NCBI RefSeq assembly: GCF_022376445.1
Contig: NW_025955151.1
Coordinates: 1 to 64,000, forward strand
Reading direction: 5' to 3'
DNA: 64,000 bases
Origin: Fomitopsis serialis
Lineage: Eukaryota; Basidiomycota; Agaricomycetes; Polyporales; Fomitopsidaceae
Below, piece after piece: positions 22,461-35,066 of this stretch. The first letter of the stretch is position 1. Each line of letters begins with the position of its first letter. The notes under the pieces were generated by a model that saw only the letters and a program-made list of their open reading frames with translations, did not search any database and was not told the DNA's origin. Both the position numbers and the translations under genes were made by a program.

Positions 22461-23497
22461 TTACACTCGTACACCGCGATCTTCCGGCCTTTGCTCCCAA
22501 TCGTACGTGTTCTCGCCCGCATTGGGGACGCCTGAACGGCACTGTCGAAGCAGGTTGCGGATGTATAGATAGTTCGGGCGTTCATCGAACTTCAGCCTCA
22601 TGACGTACTCGACGAACACGCAAAATGGAGTAGGGAGCCCCTTGCAAAGCTGCGAAGGCTTGGCTTTGGCTTTGGCTCTTACCAACTGATCATTCCTCTT
22701 CGTCTTGGCGGACCCGGGGATGCCTTGCCAAGGCAGCGAGCCGCGAACGAAGAAGAGGAGGATGTACGCCAGCGCGATGAGGTCGTCACGACGCGAGTGC
22801 GCGATGCCGTGGTGTATATTGATCGACGAAAAGAGCGGGGTCCCAATAGCCTCGTGTTCATCGTTGTACTTGATGTGCGCACGAGTGACGATGTCGAGGT
22901 ACGGGACAGCCAAACCCAAGTCGATGAGGTAGAGCAGGCTTGTCTGCCCGCCTACACCGACCAGGAAGTTCGCAGGCTTTAGGTCACGATGCACGTAGCC
23001 CCTCACGTGAAGGCTTTCGAGCCGGTCGACCTAGACAAATGGATGCAGATTGTCAGTTGAAATCGAATAAGCAAACAGGCGACCTACTGCCTGCAACGCA
23101 ATCCGCAGTACTGTCCCGAGAGTGAATCGCTTCCCACAAAAGTGGAACAGCGTCTCCAATGACGGCCCGAGTAGGTCCATTACGAGGTAATGCACCTCAT
23201 CGGTCGTACCGAACCCGTGCATCGCGGGAAAGCCTTCTGCGTATTTGAGAGCGTCGTAAACCTCTTCCTCGTTCTCCAATTGGTTGACCCGGAAGTCGCA
23301 TGGCTCCAGCTTCACCGCAACATCAACATGCTCATAGATGTCGAGTGCTTTGTACACTTGACCTGGATGTCGATGGCGATCAGCACGTAGGCCTGATGCA
23401 CTAGTTAGTACGCACCGAACGACCCTGCTCCTATCAGTTCCCGCAGCAGGTACCGACCCGCAATCTCCATAGGTGCATCGACCTCCGGAATGTCCAT
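22461..23497 (-). CDS. Casein kinase 1-like protein kinase, intact, 3 exons
   Basis: Exons 23497-23416, 23362-23088 and 23030-22461 join in frame to about 308 residues. Kinase landmarks in order are the Gly-rich loop LIGAGSFGQVYKA (start about residue 18), the Lys of VAVKLEPCDF, the catalytic loop YVHRDLKPANFLVG, DLGLA in place of DFG, and GTPLFSSINIHHGIAHSRRD then LFFVRGSLPWQGI. The last two are the CK1 versions of the activation segment and helix F (no APE motif). Length equals a bare CK1 catalytic domain with almost no tail. The start is fixed by the ATG 17 codons before the loop and by the clean GTGCGT donor. It is the only clearly intact host-type enzyme gene in the cargo. The substrate is unknown; a CK1-type Ser/Thr kinase is expected to be cytosolic or nuclear. 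Confidence 0.88.
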
Positions 23498-23789
23498 GTC
23501 GAGCGCCTACCACAGTCGATACATATCATTGGCATCGTAATCGCCGCCAGATCAGCGAGTGGTAGCACCTACAAGCAATACAATACAATAACACTATGTA
23601 CAACAATGTTGACGCTGCTCGCAGTGTCAGCGCCTCACTCATGGAGCAAGAGTTCATGTGGGCTTACAAAACAACGGTAGCGGACGCCAGGACCACTGAC
23701 AACATGAGGGTCGGGGACAAGGCAACACATCAGTCGCCGCTCGCAAATGAACGTGATCATGTGACGTGCTGGACTTCTCGTTATCGTTC

Positions 23790-24274
23790 TCGACCTCGCC
23801 AGGGAGCTCGAAGTCGTCGTCCTCAGCATCGTTGGGGCCGAAGATCGCGTCCTCATGGGGAACGAGTGGCGCATTCTTCGGTGTAAAGCCACGCAGCGAG
23901 ATAGGATTGATGAGAGGGTCGAAATAGAACGCGGGCAGGTCAGGGTCATCGGTGCGAATGTAGACGTTCTTCGGTGTGTGATACAGAGATATGTGGACGG
24001 AACGAGGGAGGGAGTTATACAGATGGGGGAAAGCGACCTTGTACTCAGTCCGGATTTGCTGTCGAATGATGACTTTGTTGATGTCGTTGAACTCGTTCCA
24101 GTCCTCATCGAAGCTGTCCATGTCTCTATACAGAGGCTCGAATTTCGGGCCGCCGGGAATCGCCATGCTGAGCGCTTTCGCAGTGAAAAACGACTTCTTG
24201 TCGAACAGGTAGCTCGAGTTGCCGTCTGTGTGATCCGACAAGAGTGTCCGACCGAGACGGTACAAGTTCGCCAT
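23790..24274 (-). pseudogene. PRP8: PRP8 fragment A (N-terminal portion only)
   Basis: On the minus strand the sequence reads [82 protein letters not shown] and stops matching at DDDFELP. These are consecutive blocks of PRP8, the U5 snRNP scaffold of the spliceosome, from about residue 200 of a roughly 2,300-residue protein. Nothing of the remaining 85 percent follows; after about 23790 the sequence is unrelated. The frame is open here, unlike copy C, which lacks one base at the equivalent of AL-SMAIPGG. It is not a functional splicing factor. Confidence 0.85.
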
Positions 24275-25264
24275 GGCAGGCGCGCCGCGAGGACAAACAG
24301 CTGGTGACTCAAGTTCCATGGCCAAAGCCGGTAGCAAAGCCGGACTGGCGAAATTCGTTCGGGAGGACGTGAGCAGCGCCGTCTCGTCTTCGAACGGGCA
24401 ACCATGCTCACCTGACAGTAGCATCCCGGGCACCCAACCCGAGCCAACCACCATCCGCCCACGCACCCGCCCTCTCGCCCACGCCGCTCGCCGGACGGCG
24501 ATTCGTCGTGCCTTCATCGGTCGAGGACGCCAGCCGGGTCGACCAGCAAACCACGAGAGGTGGTGAGTCCGGGAAGACGGGAGAAACGCACCGGATGCCG
24601 GCGTGGATCGAGGGCGGCGACCGTCGAGTCTGGAGCAGACCGGATGGGACGCTTCGGACAGCTCCATCGGGAAGATAGAGAGCGGGAGACGAGTGATGAG
24701 CTCGGCAGGACGGGGAGTGACCGGGGTGTGGTCGAGGTCAGTACCGGGCGGGAGGAGATCCACGGGTGGAGGGATGCCGTTCGAGGCACATTTCGAGGGT
24801 GCCCGGATGCAAGTCGTCCTTGCCCATGTGGACCACGAGAGGACGCGATACACCGAGCTGCGAATGCAGGTGAGCAATACTGCTATGAACTGACTGAACA
24901 GGAAACGGGAGATATACTCACCTCCGAGCCTGTTACTTTCTCCCTCCCAAAATGTTGCGGCTGCAATTGCTAGCCGCTCTCGCACCGCGGCGGGTCGCTG
25001 AGCACGTCCGCGATTGAGCGTGCGCCGGGCGCGGTTGAGCGTGCGTAGGGCGCGGTTGAGCGTACGTAGGGCGCGGTTGAGCGTGCGCCGGGCACGGTCT
25101 GCGTCGTTCGCGGATAGCGGCGACAAAGGGATGCGAGGATGCACACGAGGCAACGGGATCACGTTGCAGACGAGGACGTTTGAGGTAGCAGCGGAGGCGA
25201 TGATCTCAAAGCAGGTGGTGGTTATGGTGGATGCAGAGATCGCGTCCCAGGTCGAGTTATGCAC
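24275..25264 (-). pseudogene. Unrecognised segment upstream of PRP8 fragment A
   Basis: A long open frame continues 5' of the PRP8 match, but its sequence ([23 protein letters not shown] repeats, [20 protein letters not shown], then Pro/Arg-rich text) is not PRP8. A GTGAGT donor after ESNRLGG suggests a real exon at about 24935-25264 followed by a short intron and a second frame reading [20 protein letters not shown]. The same segment, about 98 percent identical by eye, precedes PRP8 copy C at 35455-36470, and a shortened relative precedes copy B. The PRP8 piece was therefore already joined to it before duplication. No family was recognised. Confidence 0.5.
25012..25095 (-). repeat. 24-bp minisatellite (Arg-Thr-Leu-Asn repeat), copy 1
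   Basis: Units close to CTCAACCGCGCCCTACGCAC repeat three to four times. They encode RTLNRAL. The paired array is at 35660-35745. Confidence 0.8.
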
Positions 25265-25683
25265 CGGAATCTGCGCGCCGCCCAGCGACCCTCCTGGGCT
25301 CGTCCTTCCTAAATTTGTTCGTATCTTGGAGCTGCTTTTGAGTTACGCATCATGTTGAAGAGACAAGGCAATACAGCGGGGATGATGCTGAGGGTGGTGG
25401 TGGATGTGAGAGTAGGAAGAGGGCGGCAAAGTCACCGCCGCCACTGCGAGGAAATGGACTAGTAGTGCCAGCCGATGAGAGTCACTGTTAGTCGTCGGGC
25501 AGATAGCAATGCATACGAGCACATTTCATTCCGCATTACTAGTACATCAGGTCATTGTGATATTCATGATACGAGACAGTGCGGTACGAGGCGGCGTGAT
25601 ACAAGTACATCGAGGAGACTCGGACGAGGCCAGACAACTACGAGGCGACACAGCAGCAGCACGATGGTAACACGAAGACATTA

Positions 25684-28600
25684 GATGAAGTCGAGGAGGT
25701 CTTCGAAAGTGAGCTCCTCGTCCTCATTATAGGCCATTTCAGCGCGAGCCTGCCTCACCAGCATTTCCTGTATAAACTCGAAACCCTGGAGGTGATCAGT
25801 AAATGACAAGCGGCTTTGCCGGATGAGGTACTTCAGCACTTGCAATGCTTCCATAAGATCTGGGCTAAGGCGGCTGCGCCGGGCTGTGTCCGTCTGCCCT
25901 GCAGAAGAGAATACTCGCTCGCAGGGAACCGATGTTGCCTGCGTCGGAAGATAGTCCAACGCGATAGCAAAGATCGTAGGCCACTGTGTCTGTGCCGCAG
26001 GCAGCTGAGAGGGCACAATGAGTACAAAGTATCATAGCCAGGCAATCATTCACTTACACTCCAGTACGCGAGGACGTCGGATAGCTCATTCCCCGTCCCT
26101 CTTTCAAGCCAGGAGTGGTATTCGGTCTCGACAGTCGCGTCAAGGGTGCTTTGAGCAGGGGCCGCTGGCTCGTCGTCGCCCAGGTTACCAACGAAAATTT
26201 GATCAGCTGCCTCGTACATGCTGCGCAACGCCTGAGGCCTTTGCGGCTGCGAAGGTCCTGCTCGACGTGCAGGCGGCGCCGCAGCCGCCGCAGGCGGTCG
26301 CCGAGCCGCGTAAACCCGCATCTGCACCGCAAATGTCGCATTAGTAGCCACACTACATAGAATAGTGGTCTACTTACTTTACTCTTGACGATGTCGATGG
26401 CACGCTGGTAGTAGGGCTGCTCCCAGTGGTCGCGCATGTGATCCATCTTGTATTTCGGATGTACGACTAGAAAGTGGATTAGCAGGTTAGTCAATAAGGC
26501 CGGAATGTACCTACACATGCATAGGATGTAGCTGTCGGTCAGGTCCATGTATTTGTAGTACTTGATCGCGACATCCAAAACGGCTTGGATGACACCTTGA
26601 AGATGCGGCCTACGCTCCGCGAGCCTCTCCATGTTCGTCAAATAGAGTTCGTACCGCGGTATGACATCGGCGAGCAGCGGCTGCCGCTCTCCAGCCAGCA
26701 CCATCTGGATATTATGACCAGCCTGCATAGGGTTGTCAATCGCGCTCATGTGGGTTGGAGGAATGACCTACCATGAGCACAAGGCCCGTCTCCGTCAGCA
26801 CGTCATTCTCGGTGGTCGTCAGAGGTGGGTACGACCTCGCGAACTCCGGGTTTTGCTCCAAGAACACCTTGTATACCTATGTCATATAAGATCAGTATCT
26901 GTCGTCAGTGCGCAGAGATAACTCACCTCTTGCATCGTCAAAAACCGCATGATCATAACGTACGTGCTATCCCAGCGGATCCGCATGTCGGCCACCAAGA
27001 TCATGTCCTCTTTGAAGATGTCGATCTTCGGGATGCCCTCCACAAGCGCCGCGTTCTTGACCATAGCAGCAGCATTATGAATCGCAATCGAGGTCGCCCA
27101 AGAGTCGCGGCGCTTAGGAGACGCACGAACGGCAACGCATATCTCCCTTGTCTTGGAAACAACCGAGATCTTCACGGCGTCGCCGCCGCGAGTGGCTGAG
27201 GATTCGGAGCCATCGTCGCTAGGGGGCTGGATGCCCATGTAAGTTATCATTGTCTGCGAGGTTCGGTTGACTCCATGGCCCAAGCAATGTATCTGGTCGT
27301 TACTCGGGTCGAAGTCGCGACGAGCGTTCGGGTCCTCGTCGAACTTCTTCTTCAGCTCTTCCATCATCTTTGCATTGCTTGTCGCGGAGTCCATCGTGAA
27401 TCGTCCGACCTAATATGATCAGTTACTAGATTACTTCGAATAAGGCAGATGTGGTTACCTTAGATACAACACCGGCGCGCTCCAGAACGAAGTGGACGGC
27501 ATTCGCGAGGTTTACGCCTACGTGATAAAATTAGAAAGTAACTAGGTGTTCACGTTCGGACTTACCAGTATGGCTCCCTTCGAGCCTCCTAAAACCGACA
27601 ACTGCTGACTTCATCACAAGATCCGTAGGCAGCACTCCTTTTGCAATCCAATGGCCCGTCACACCGACATAAGCGCGTCGAGCTGGTAGGGCGCACTGTC
27701 AGTGATGTACTCGCTTGATTGCTGTGCGTGCTCACCTTGAGTATCCCAACCATCGGATGTCAGAGATACCTGACCGCGCGAGTGCTATCAGGAGGGTGAG
27801 CAGTGCCTTGTTCATTCATCGTGTGATACCTACCGTGAGCTGAATCTTGAGTTGATCAAATGTGCGCGTGAATTGCGCCATAATCAACGAGCGCATATGG
27901 TTGCGCTTCGGAATGTCCTCGTCGGCAAGATCGGGATTGAGCAGACGTAAGAGGTATCGGAATTCAGGTTTCTCGACCACCGAGATCGCCTGATGTTGAC
28001 GTCAATAACTGCTTCACATAACGAGAGAAATCGTACTTACCTGGTCGTCCACGACCACCCAGTTCACGAGTCGCCTGTGGAACTCCTCGCGAGAATACTC
28101 CACCACCGGATAATTCTGGTCGATATCCGCAACTTCTTGCGCTGCCTTCACTTGGTCCTTGTAGCTGGGCAGCATGTTCACCCAGCGCCCGATCGCAGCC
28201 AAGCCGGCGTACTCGTCGCGGTGGTAGGCATCGAGATGGGATCGGAGCGGACTGTTACTCGTCTTCTCAGCATAGATGTAGTTGTGGCACGTCCATATCG
28301 ACTGGATGTCGACGCCCTTCTCCGCCGCCTCGATGACTGCCTTCTGATGCGCTTTTCTGTCGCTGAAGTTAGCAGGACGACTGTATACTAGAGCGCATCA
28401 CTTACTCGCAGACGATGCAGATGACGGCGGGCTTTGGCGGTCCGTTATCTGAGATAGTGGGAGTGACGAGTCTGAAGTAGAAGTTGATATCAGGTACGCT
28501 CCCCCTGCTAGCCTCAGAGCGTGTCATGGCTGGACCGGGCTGTAGTCCCGTTCGCCACTGCATGATCTGCGCCGATAGTGCGGAGGGCGGTTGGAGTCGG

Positions 28601-28857
28601 GTTTCTGGTGAGCGAACAGGCGGTGCGGCCTGGTCGCTAGTCAACGTTATCAGAGGATGTTGCTGGGAAGTCGCAACGACCTGAGCCGGGGCGGCTCTAG
28701 CTTCGTCGTCCGAGCTACCCGATACATTGTCGAGGTCGAAAGGTTCGGGCTCGGGAACTGCAGCCCGCGCAGGGTCCGGGTCACCCCTGCCACGACCGCC
28801 ACGACCGCGACCGCCACGACCGCCGCGAGGACGAGCTGGGTCGCCTCTCGGTGGCAT
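25684..28857 (-). CDS. hAT transposase (hAT-1), apparently intact, multi-exon
   Basis: From ATG 28857 the protein begins with an Arg/Gly-rich region (GGRGGRGRGGRGRGDPDP). A short zinc-binding stretch with CIVCE follows, then a region reading QSIWTCHNYIYAEKT and SHLDAYHRDEYA. The core has AYVGVTGHWIA, TMDSATSNAKMMEELKKK with the second catalytic Asp, and RIRWDSTYVMIMRFL. The C-terminal hATC dimerisation segment reads ALDYLPTQATSVPCERVFSS. The stop is at 25684. About ten short introns are implied, and no in-frame stop was seen in the exons read. The last exon (26016-25684) is fully open. It lies directly upstream, in its own direction, of PRP8 fragment A. Sequence similarity to hAT-2 is roughly 70-75 percent by eye. 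Confidence 0.75.
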
Positions 28858-30030
28858 TCCTAGCAGTAGACAGGAGCAGATGAGATGCGACTTGAGGTGA
28901 GGACGCGGAGAGATCTCCTTCAGGTTTTATAGCTGAGGACTGTCCGCCTATACCAGGTCGTGTCCGTGGTCAAGACTTCGACATTACCGTCGGAAGTCGG
29001 CTCACCGTGCGCTCGATACTTGTCCTGCAGATCAACCAAAGTTGTCGAAAGCTGAGCTCATCGTGCGTTCGATAATCGTCGCTCCTGCAGATCATCCAAA
29101 GGTTTCAGAAGCTGAGCTTACTGCGCATTACTTCGATACCGGAGGCTGAGCTCACCGTGCGTTCCATAACCCTCCCGCAGATCATCCAAGAATGCAATGC
29201 AACAGCTAAACATAGGCACTTGAATGTACGGCGCAGTCGGGATGCATCCTCGTTCATTCTCTGTCAGCAATACCAGATTCGTGGGTGAACCATACTCGCC
29301 TGCAGTTCTGGATTCGTTATGTTCATCTTGCAGTCTGGTATTCGGGGAATGGCCTCCGTTATCCTATCGCGTCCCATCAGCAGTTGTGCATAGCGAGTTC
29401 TTACTCACGCAAGAGTAAGCAAGGTCACATTGGAGTCCGGGGCAGCATTGTCCTTCTGGCCGAGGGGGCACTGGTCCTTCGCAATGACGAGGTCGCGGAA
29501 CTGGGGACAGGAAACGTAGGGTTCAGAAAGCCTCATTGAGCGTCCGGTCGTCTGTGCGCGCGTCAGCGCCGAATGTCTTCCTCGCCAGAAGAGTACAGGC
29601 ACAGGACGACAGGTCGACACGCCCAGGCAGTGCGTCAACTGTCCGACGATCCTCGACAACATGGCCTTGCACTCACCGTCATCGACCACAGCCTGTCTGT
29701 CCGCCTCGCCCTCTCACCGTCCTCCGCTTCGATACCAGCGACCTCACATACACAATAACCCGACAAACGCACCCCGGGAGCCAACCATTGCTTCGACATC
29801 GCTAGGTTCAGGGAGAGCAAACAGAGAGGAGCGGCGCAGCGTCGAGCGTCGAGCGTACAAGGAGCTATGCCGCAAGGTGGGCCGCAGAGACTGAGAGATG
29901 GACGCACGCCGGCGTTTGCGAGGGCTGATTACATAAGGTCCACGCACCCCAAGTTCTACGAACTGAGTCCGGTCTCTACTCCGTTTGCGATGCCTAAGTC
30001 CTAAGTGTCACCTAAGTAAGTTCGACCTGG
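28858..30030. other. Region between the divergent hAT and PRP8-B blocks
   Basis: 28900-29170 holds repeated phrases (GCAGATCATCCAAAG, AGCTGAGCTCACCGTGCG) that look like hAT-1 leader or sub-terminal repeats. 29224-29420 resembles, in inverted orientation, 31440-31650 upstream of hAT-2. 29400-29960 has open frames on both strands but no family was recognised. Confidence 0.4.
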
Positions 30031-31126
30031 GACGCGATCTCTGCATCCACCATGGCCACCTCCTGACTAGATTACAGTGCCACCTCCTGACTAGATTACA
30101 GTGCCACCTCCGCTGCTACCTCAAACGTCCTCGTCCATAACGTGATACCATTGCCTCGTCTGCATCCTCGCATCCCTTCGCCGCTGCTATCTATGAACGA
30201 CGCAGACCGCGCCCGGCGCGCGCTCCACCGCAGACGTGCTCGGCGACCCGCCGCCGCGTGAGAGCGGCTAGCAAGTGCAGCCGCAACATTTTGGGAGGGA
30301 GAGAGTAACATGGGCACTGACTCGGTGAGTATCTGACCATTTTTACGCTGACATCTCCCAGTCCACACCCGCTTCCGATAGATACCAGTCGCCCGACGGA
30401 AAGTCGCTTTCTGACACCCCGCACGTCAACGGATCGCCGTAACCTATTGGGACCTGACGCTGCCATCATAGTGAACCTGTACCGCTGGGTCACACTCCTG
30501 TCGGACCACATGAACAGCAACTCGAGTACAATGTCGCTATCCTGCATCTGTAAAAAGCCCTCCCTCGTTCCGTCCGCATATCTCTGCACCACACCCCGAA
30601 GATCGTCTACATTCGCACCGATGACCCTGACCTTCCCGTGTTCTACTTCGACCCTCTCATCAGTCCTATCTCGTTGCGCAGCTTCACACCGAAGAACGCG
30701 CCATTTGTACTCCATGAGGACGCGATCTTCGGCCCGAATGACGCTGAGGACGACGACTTCGAGCTCGCTGACGAGGTCGAGCCTTTCCCCGAGGACAAGC
30801 CGCTGGAGAGCGATCTCACGGCGGATGCTATCGCGCTCTGGTGGGCGCCCGATCCGTACAGCCGCCGCTCAGGGCGTATGCGCCGAGCGCAGGATATCCC
30901 GCTCGTGAAGGACTGGTATCTCGAGCACTGCCCTCCTAACCAGGCAGTCAAGGTTCGCGTATTGTATCAAATTCTACTCAAGTGCTACGTCTTGAACGAA
31001 CTCAAGACACGCCCGGAGAAGGCCATGTCGAAGAAGAACCTGTTCAAACAGCTGAAGGCGACCAAGTTTTTCCAGACCACGCGGTTAGACTGGGTCGAGG
31101 CGGGTCTGCAGGTCTGCAGGCAGGGT

Positions 31127-31159
<33 letters not shown>

Positions 31160-31520
31160 GTACGTTGTCTCGGGAAGTGTGGTCAACGTGGTCACTGACG
31201 TACTTTACCAGAACCTGAACTGCCTCCACCTCGACTACAACATGATCTTGAAGCCAGTGAAATCGCTCACGACCAAGGAACGTAACGAGTCGCAATTCGG
31301 AAGCGCCTTCCATCTGCCTGTGGGATCCTTCGCCTCACGAAGTTGACGGTCAATGTGCACGTCCAATGGCATCTCCGCAATGTTGATGCGTTCCAGCTCG
31401 CAGACTTGGTACCCCGCACGTCAATGGATCGTCGTACAGCAGACACGTTTGGGTCAGCTGGCCCAGTGGAGAACTACCGAAGAAGTAGCAGCTTTCGTCC
31501 GTTTTTTCCCATTCTCGCGT
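30031..31520 (+). pseudogene. PRP8: PRP8 fragment B, frameshifted and scrambled
   Basis: The 30031-30300 segment is a shortened relative of the unknown segment in front of copies A and C. At 30413 a piece reading PHVNGS then NLYRWVTLLSDHMNSNSS gives PRP8 from about residue 190. A deletion follows. Then [59 protein letters not shown] and, after a kept intron, [19 protein letters not shown] appear. Near 31409 the order breaks: the N-terminal phrase PHVNGSSY recurs and is joined at once to RLGQLAQWRTTEEVAAFVR, which belongs to the RNase H-like domain about 1,650 residues downstream. hAT-2 leader sequence begins after about 31520. Several frame changes make it non-functional. Confidence 0.8.
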
Positions 31521-32014
31521 GAAAAAAGGATTTGCTATGCACGACTGCTGATGGGACGCGATAGGACAACGGAGCCATTCCCCAAATACCGGAGCACAAA
31601 GATGAACGTTACGAATGCAGACCTGCAGGCGAGTACAGTTCACCCGCGGATCTACTAATTATAACAGAATGCACGAGGACGCGTGCCGACTTCGCCGCAT
31701 ATTCAAGTGTCTATTTCCTAGCTGTTACGCTGCATTCGTGGATGATCTGCAGGAGGGTCATCTGCAGGAGGGTCATGGAACGCACGGTGAGCTCAGCTTC
31801 CGGTATCAAAGGAATCACAGCAGGCTCAGCCGTCAATATCTTTGGTTGATCTGCAGAAGGATTATCAAATGTACGGTGAGCACTTTGGATGGTAGTGTCG
31901 AAGTTTTGACCGCGGACACGGCCTAGTATATGAGGACAGTCTTCAGCCATAACCTGGGAGAGACTCAGCTGCCTCTCCGCGTCCTCAACACAAGTCGCAT
32001 CCCATCCGCCCTGC
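31521..32014. other. Leader region of hAT-2
   Basis: Part of this stretch mirrors 29224-29420. It contains a tandem GGAGGGTCATCTGCA (about 31750-31775) and AGCTCAGCTT/CAGATCATCC-like phrases shared with the hAT-1 leader. No separate gene is seen. Confidence 0.4.
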
Positions 32015-35000
32015 ATGCTACAAGCGTTCCCAGTCAGAGGCAACCCAACTCATCCTCGCGGTGGTCGCGGTCGTGGCAGGGGTGACCCGGGCCCTGCGCT
32101 GGCTGCAGTTCCCGATGCCGAGGATACGGACTCGGACGAAGCTGTCGCTGCGACGCCCCAGCAACAACCTCTGGCGACGTTGACTAGCGACCAGGCCGCA
32201 CCGCCTGTTTGCTCACCGGAAACCCAGATCCGACCGCCCTCCACACTGTCGGCACATATCATGCAGTTGCGGGCGGGACTACAGGGTGGTCCAGCCATGA
32301 CGCAGCCTGCGGTGATCATGGGGAACGTACCTGACATCAATTTCTATTTCAGGTCTGTCACCGTCATTTCTGCTGACATCGTACCACCGAAGCCCAACAT
32401 CATCTGCATCGTCTGCGAGTAAGTGATGCGCTTTAGTATATAGTCGTCCTGCTAACTTCAGCGACAGGAAGTGGCATCAGAAGGCAATCACCAAGGCGGC
32501 GAAGAAGGGTGTCGAGATCAAGTCAATCTGGACTTGCCACAATTACATCTACGCTCTGCAGACAGGTAACAGTATCTTTCGATCTCACCTCGATGCCTAC
32601 CACCGCGACGAGTACAACCGCTTGGCTGCGGCCGGGCGCTGGGTGAACATGCTGCCCAGCTACAAGAACGGAGTCACAGCAGTTCAAGAAGCTGCGGATA
32701 TCGACCAGAATCATCCAGTGGCGGAGTATCCTCGCGAGGAGTTCCACAGGCAGCTCGTGGACTGGGGTGTCGCGCACGACCAGGTAAATACGATTTCTTT
32801 CGTTATGTGAAGCAGTTGTTGACGTCAACATCAGGCGATCTCGGTGGTCGAGAAACCTGAATTTCGAGACCTCTTACATTTGCTCAATCTCGACGTCGCC
32901 GACGAGGACATTCCGAAGCGCAACCAGACGCGCTCGCTGATTCTGGCGCAAATCGGCCGCACATTCGATCAGCTCAAGAAACAGCTTAGGGTAGGTGCAT
33001 CACGATGTTTGAATAACTCCTCATTGCTTACTCCTGATAGCGCTCGCGTGGTCAGATATCCTTCACCTTTGATGACAGGAATACACAGGGTAAGCATGCG
33101 CGACGGTTCGAGCGACATTACTGACAGTGTGCACCCTACAGGCCGACGCGCTTACGTCGGCGTGACCGGCCATTGGATTGCCAAAGGAGCATTCCCTACG
33201 GATGTCGTGCTAGAGTCAGCAGTCGTCGGTATCAGGAGGCTCGAGGGGAGCCGTACTGGTAAGTCCGAACGTAAACATCTAGTTATGTTCTAATTATATC
33301 ACCTAGGCGTAAACCTCGCGAATGCCGTCCACTTCGTTCTGGAGCGCGCCGGTATCTTATCCAAGGTGACCGCATCTGTCTCATTCGAAGTAATCTAGTA
33401 ACTGATCGGATAAGGTCGGACGATTCACGATGGAGTATGACCAACGCAATGACGAGATGGTGGAAGAGCTGAAGAAGAAGTTCGATGAGGACCCGATCGC
33501 TCGTCGTGACTTCCATCCAAACAAGGACCAGATGTATTGCCTGCGTGACGGAGTGATAAGCTCATCCCAGAACATGATCACCTACCTGGGCATCCAGCCT
33601 CCTGGCGACGATGGCTCCGAATCCTCAGCCACTCGCGGCGGCGACGCCGTGAAGACTTCGGCCATTTCGAAGACGAGGGCGATCTGTGTTGCTATCAGTG
33701 CGTCTCCTAAGTGCCGCGACTCTTGGGCAACCTCGATTGCGGTTCACAATGCCGCCGCAATCGTCGAGAATGCGGGTCTTGGGGTGGACATCCCGAAGAC
33801 CGGCATCTTCCACGAGGACAAGATCTTGGCGGTCGACAGGCGGAACCGCTGGGACAGTACCTATAATATGATCATCCGGTTTTTGGCTATGCAAGAGGTG
33901 AGTCCTCTTTGCTCACTGACGAAAGATACTGATGTTGTACGATCTAGGTATACAAGATATTCTTGGAGAAAAACCCGGAGTTCGCGAGGTCGTACCCGGC
34001 TCTGACGACCACCGAAATTGACGCGCTGACAGAGACGGGCCTCGTGCTCATGGTAGGTCGTTTTTCCAACACATATAAGCGCGGTTGATAACCGTACGCA
34101 GGCTGGTCATACCATGCAGATGCTGTTGGCTGAAGGATTGCAGCCGCTGCTCGCTGATGCCATCCCGCTGTACGAGATCTATATGACGAACATGGAGAAG
34201 CTTGCAGCGGCGAGGCCGCATCTTCAAGGCATCATCAAGGCGGGGATGGATATCGCGATTAAGTACCACAACTACAGGGATCTAACCGACAGCTGCATCC
34301 TTTCCATGTGTAAGTACATTTTCTCCTTGTGCACCAGCCTACTAAGCCATTTTGCAGTTGTACATCCCAAACAGAAGCTCGACCACGTCCGGAAGCACTG
34401 GGACAGGCGCTACTACTAACACGCCGTCGACATTGTCAAGCATAAAGTAAGTAAAATGCTGTTCTGTCCAGTGTACCTACTAATGGGTTATTTACGGTAC
34501 AGATGAGAGATTATGCGGCTCGGCAACTCTCTGTGCGCCATTTACCCGGCATGTACGAAACAGCCGATCAAATCTTCGTCGGTCACCTGGACGAGCCAGT
34601 GGGTCCTGTTAGCAACACCCTCGACGCGATTGTCGAGGCCGAATACCCTCTTGGCTCGAAAGAGGGACAGAGACGGAGCTCTCCGACGCTCTGGCATACT
34701 GGAGTGTAAGTTAACATTAGCTCTGATATTCCGCGGACTCAGTGCCTTTCAGCTGCCTACCGTGCAAACTCAGTGGCCGACCGTCTTCCTGATCGCTCTA
34801 GACTACCTTCCACCCAGGCGACGTCGCTTTCGTGCGGGCGAGTCTTCTCTGCCAGGCAGACAGACGCGGTTCGGTGCACCCTCAGCGCAGGCATCGTGGA
34901 GGCTCTGCACATGCTCAAGTATCTCGTTCGACAGAGTCGTCTGTCGTTTACGGACCACCTGAAGAGCTTCGAGTTCGTGCAGGAGATGCTGGTGAAGCAA

Positions 35001-35066
35001 GCTCGCAACAGTTAGGCTATGGCGCCAACAAGGAGCTCACTTTCAACGACCTCCTTGACCTCATCT
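32015..35066 (+). pseudogene. hAT transposase (hAT-2), decayed
   Basis: The same gene plan as hAT-1 on the opposite strand: NPTHPRGGRGRGRGDPGP, CIVCE, IWTCHNYIYA, RRAYVGVTGHWIAKG, RNRWDSTYNMIIRFLAMQE, DRRYY followed by a stop (about 34420), then the last exon. Lesions are visible. The segment equivalent to hAT-1 TMDSATSNAKMM reads TMEYDQRNDEMV, so the catalytic Asp position is changed. The hATC core is out of frame around 34830-34860 (SCGRVFSARQ against CERVFSSAGQ), and the stop near 34420 breaks the exon. It is therefore an inactive relative of hAT-1. Confidence 0.78.
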
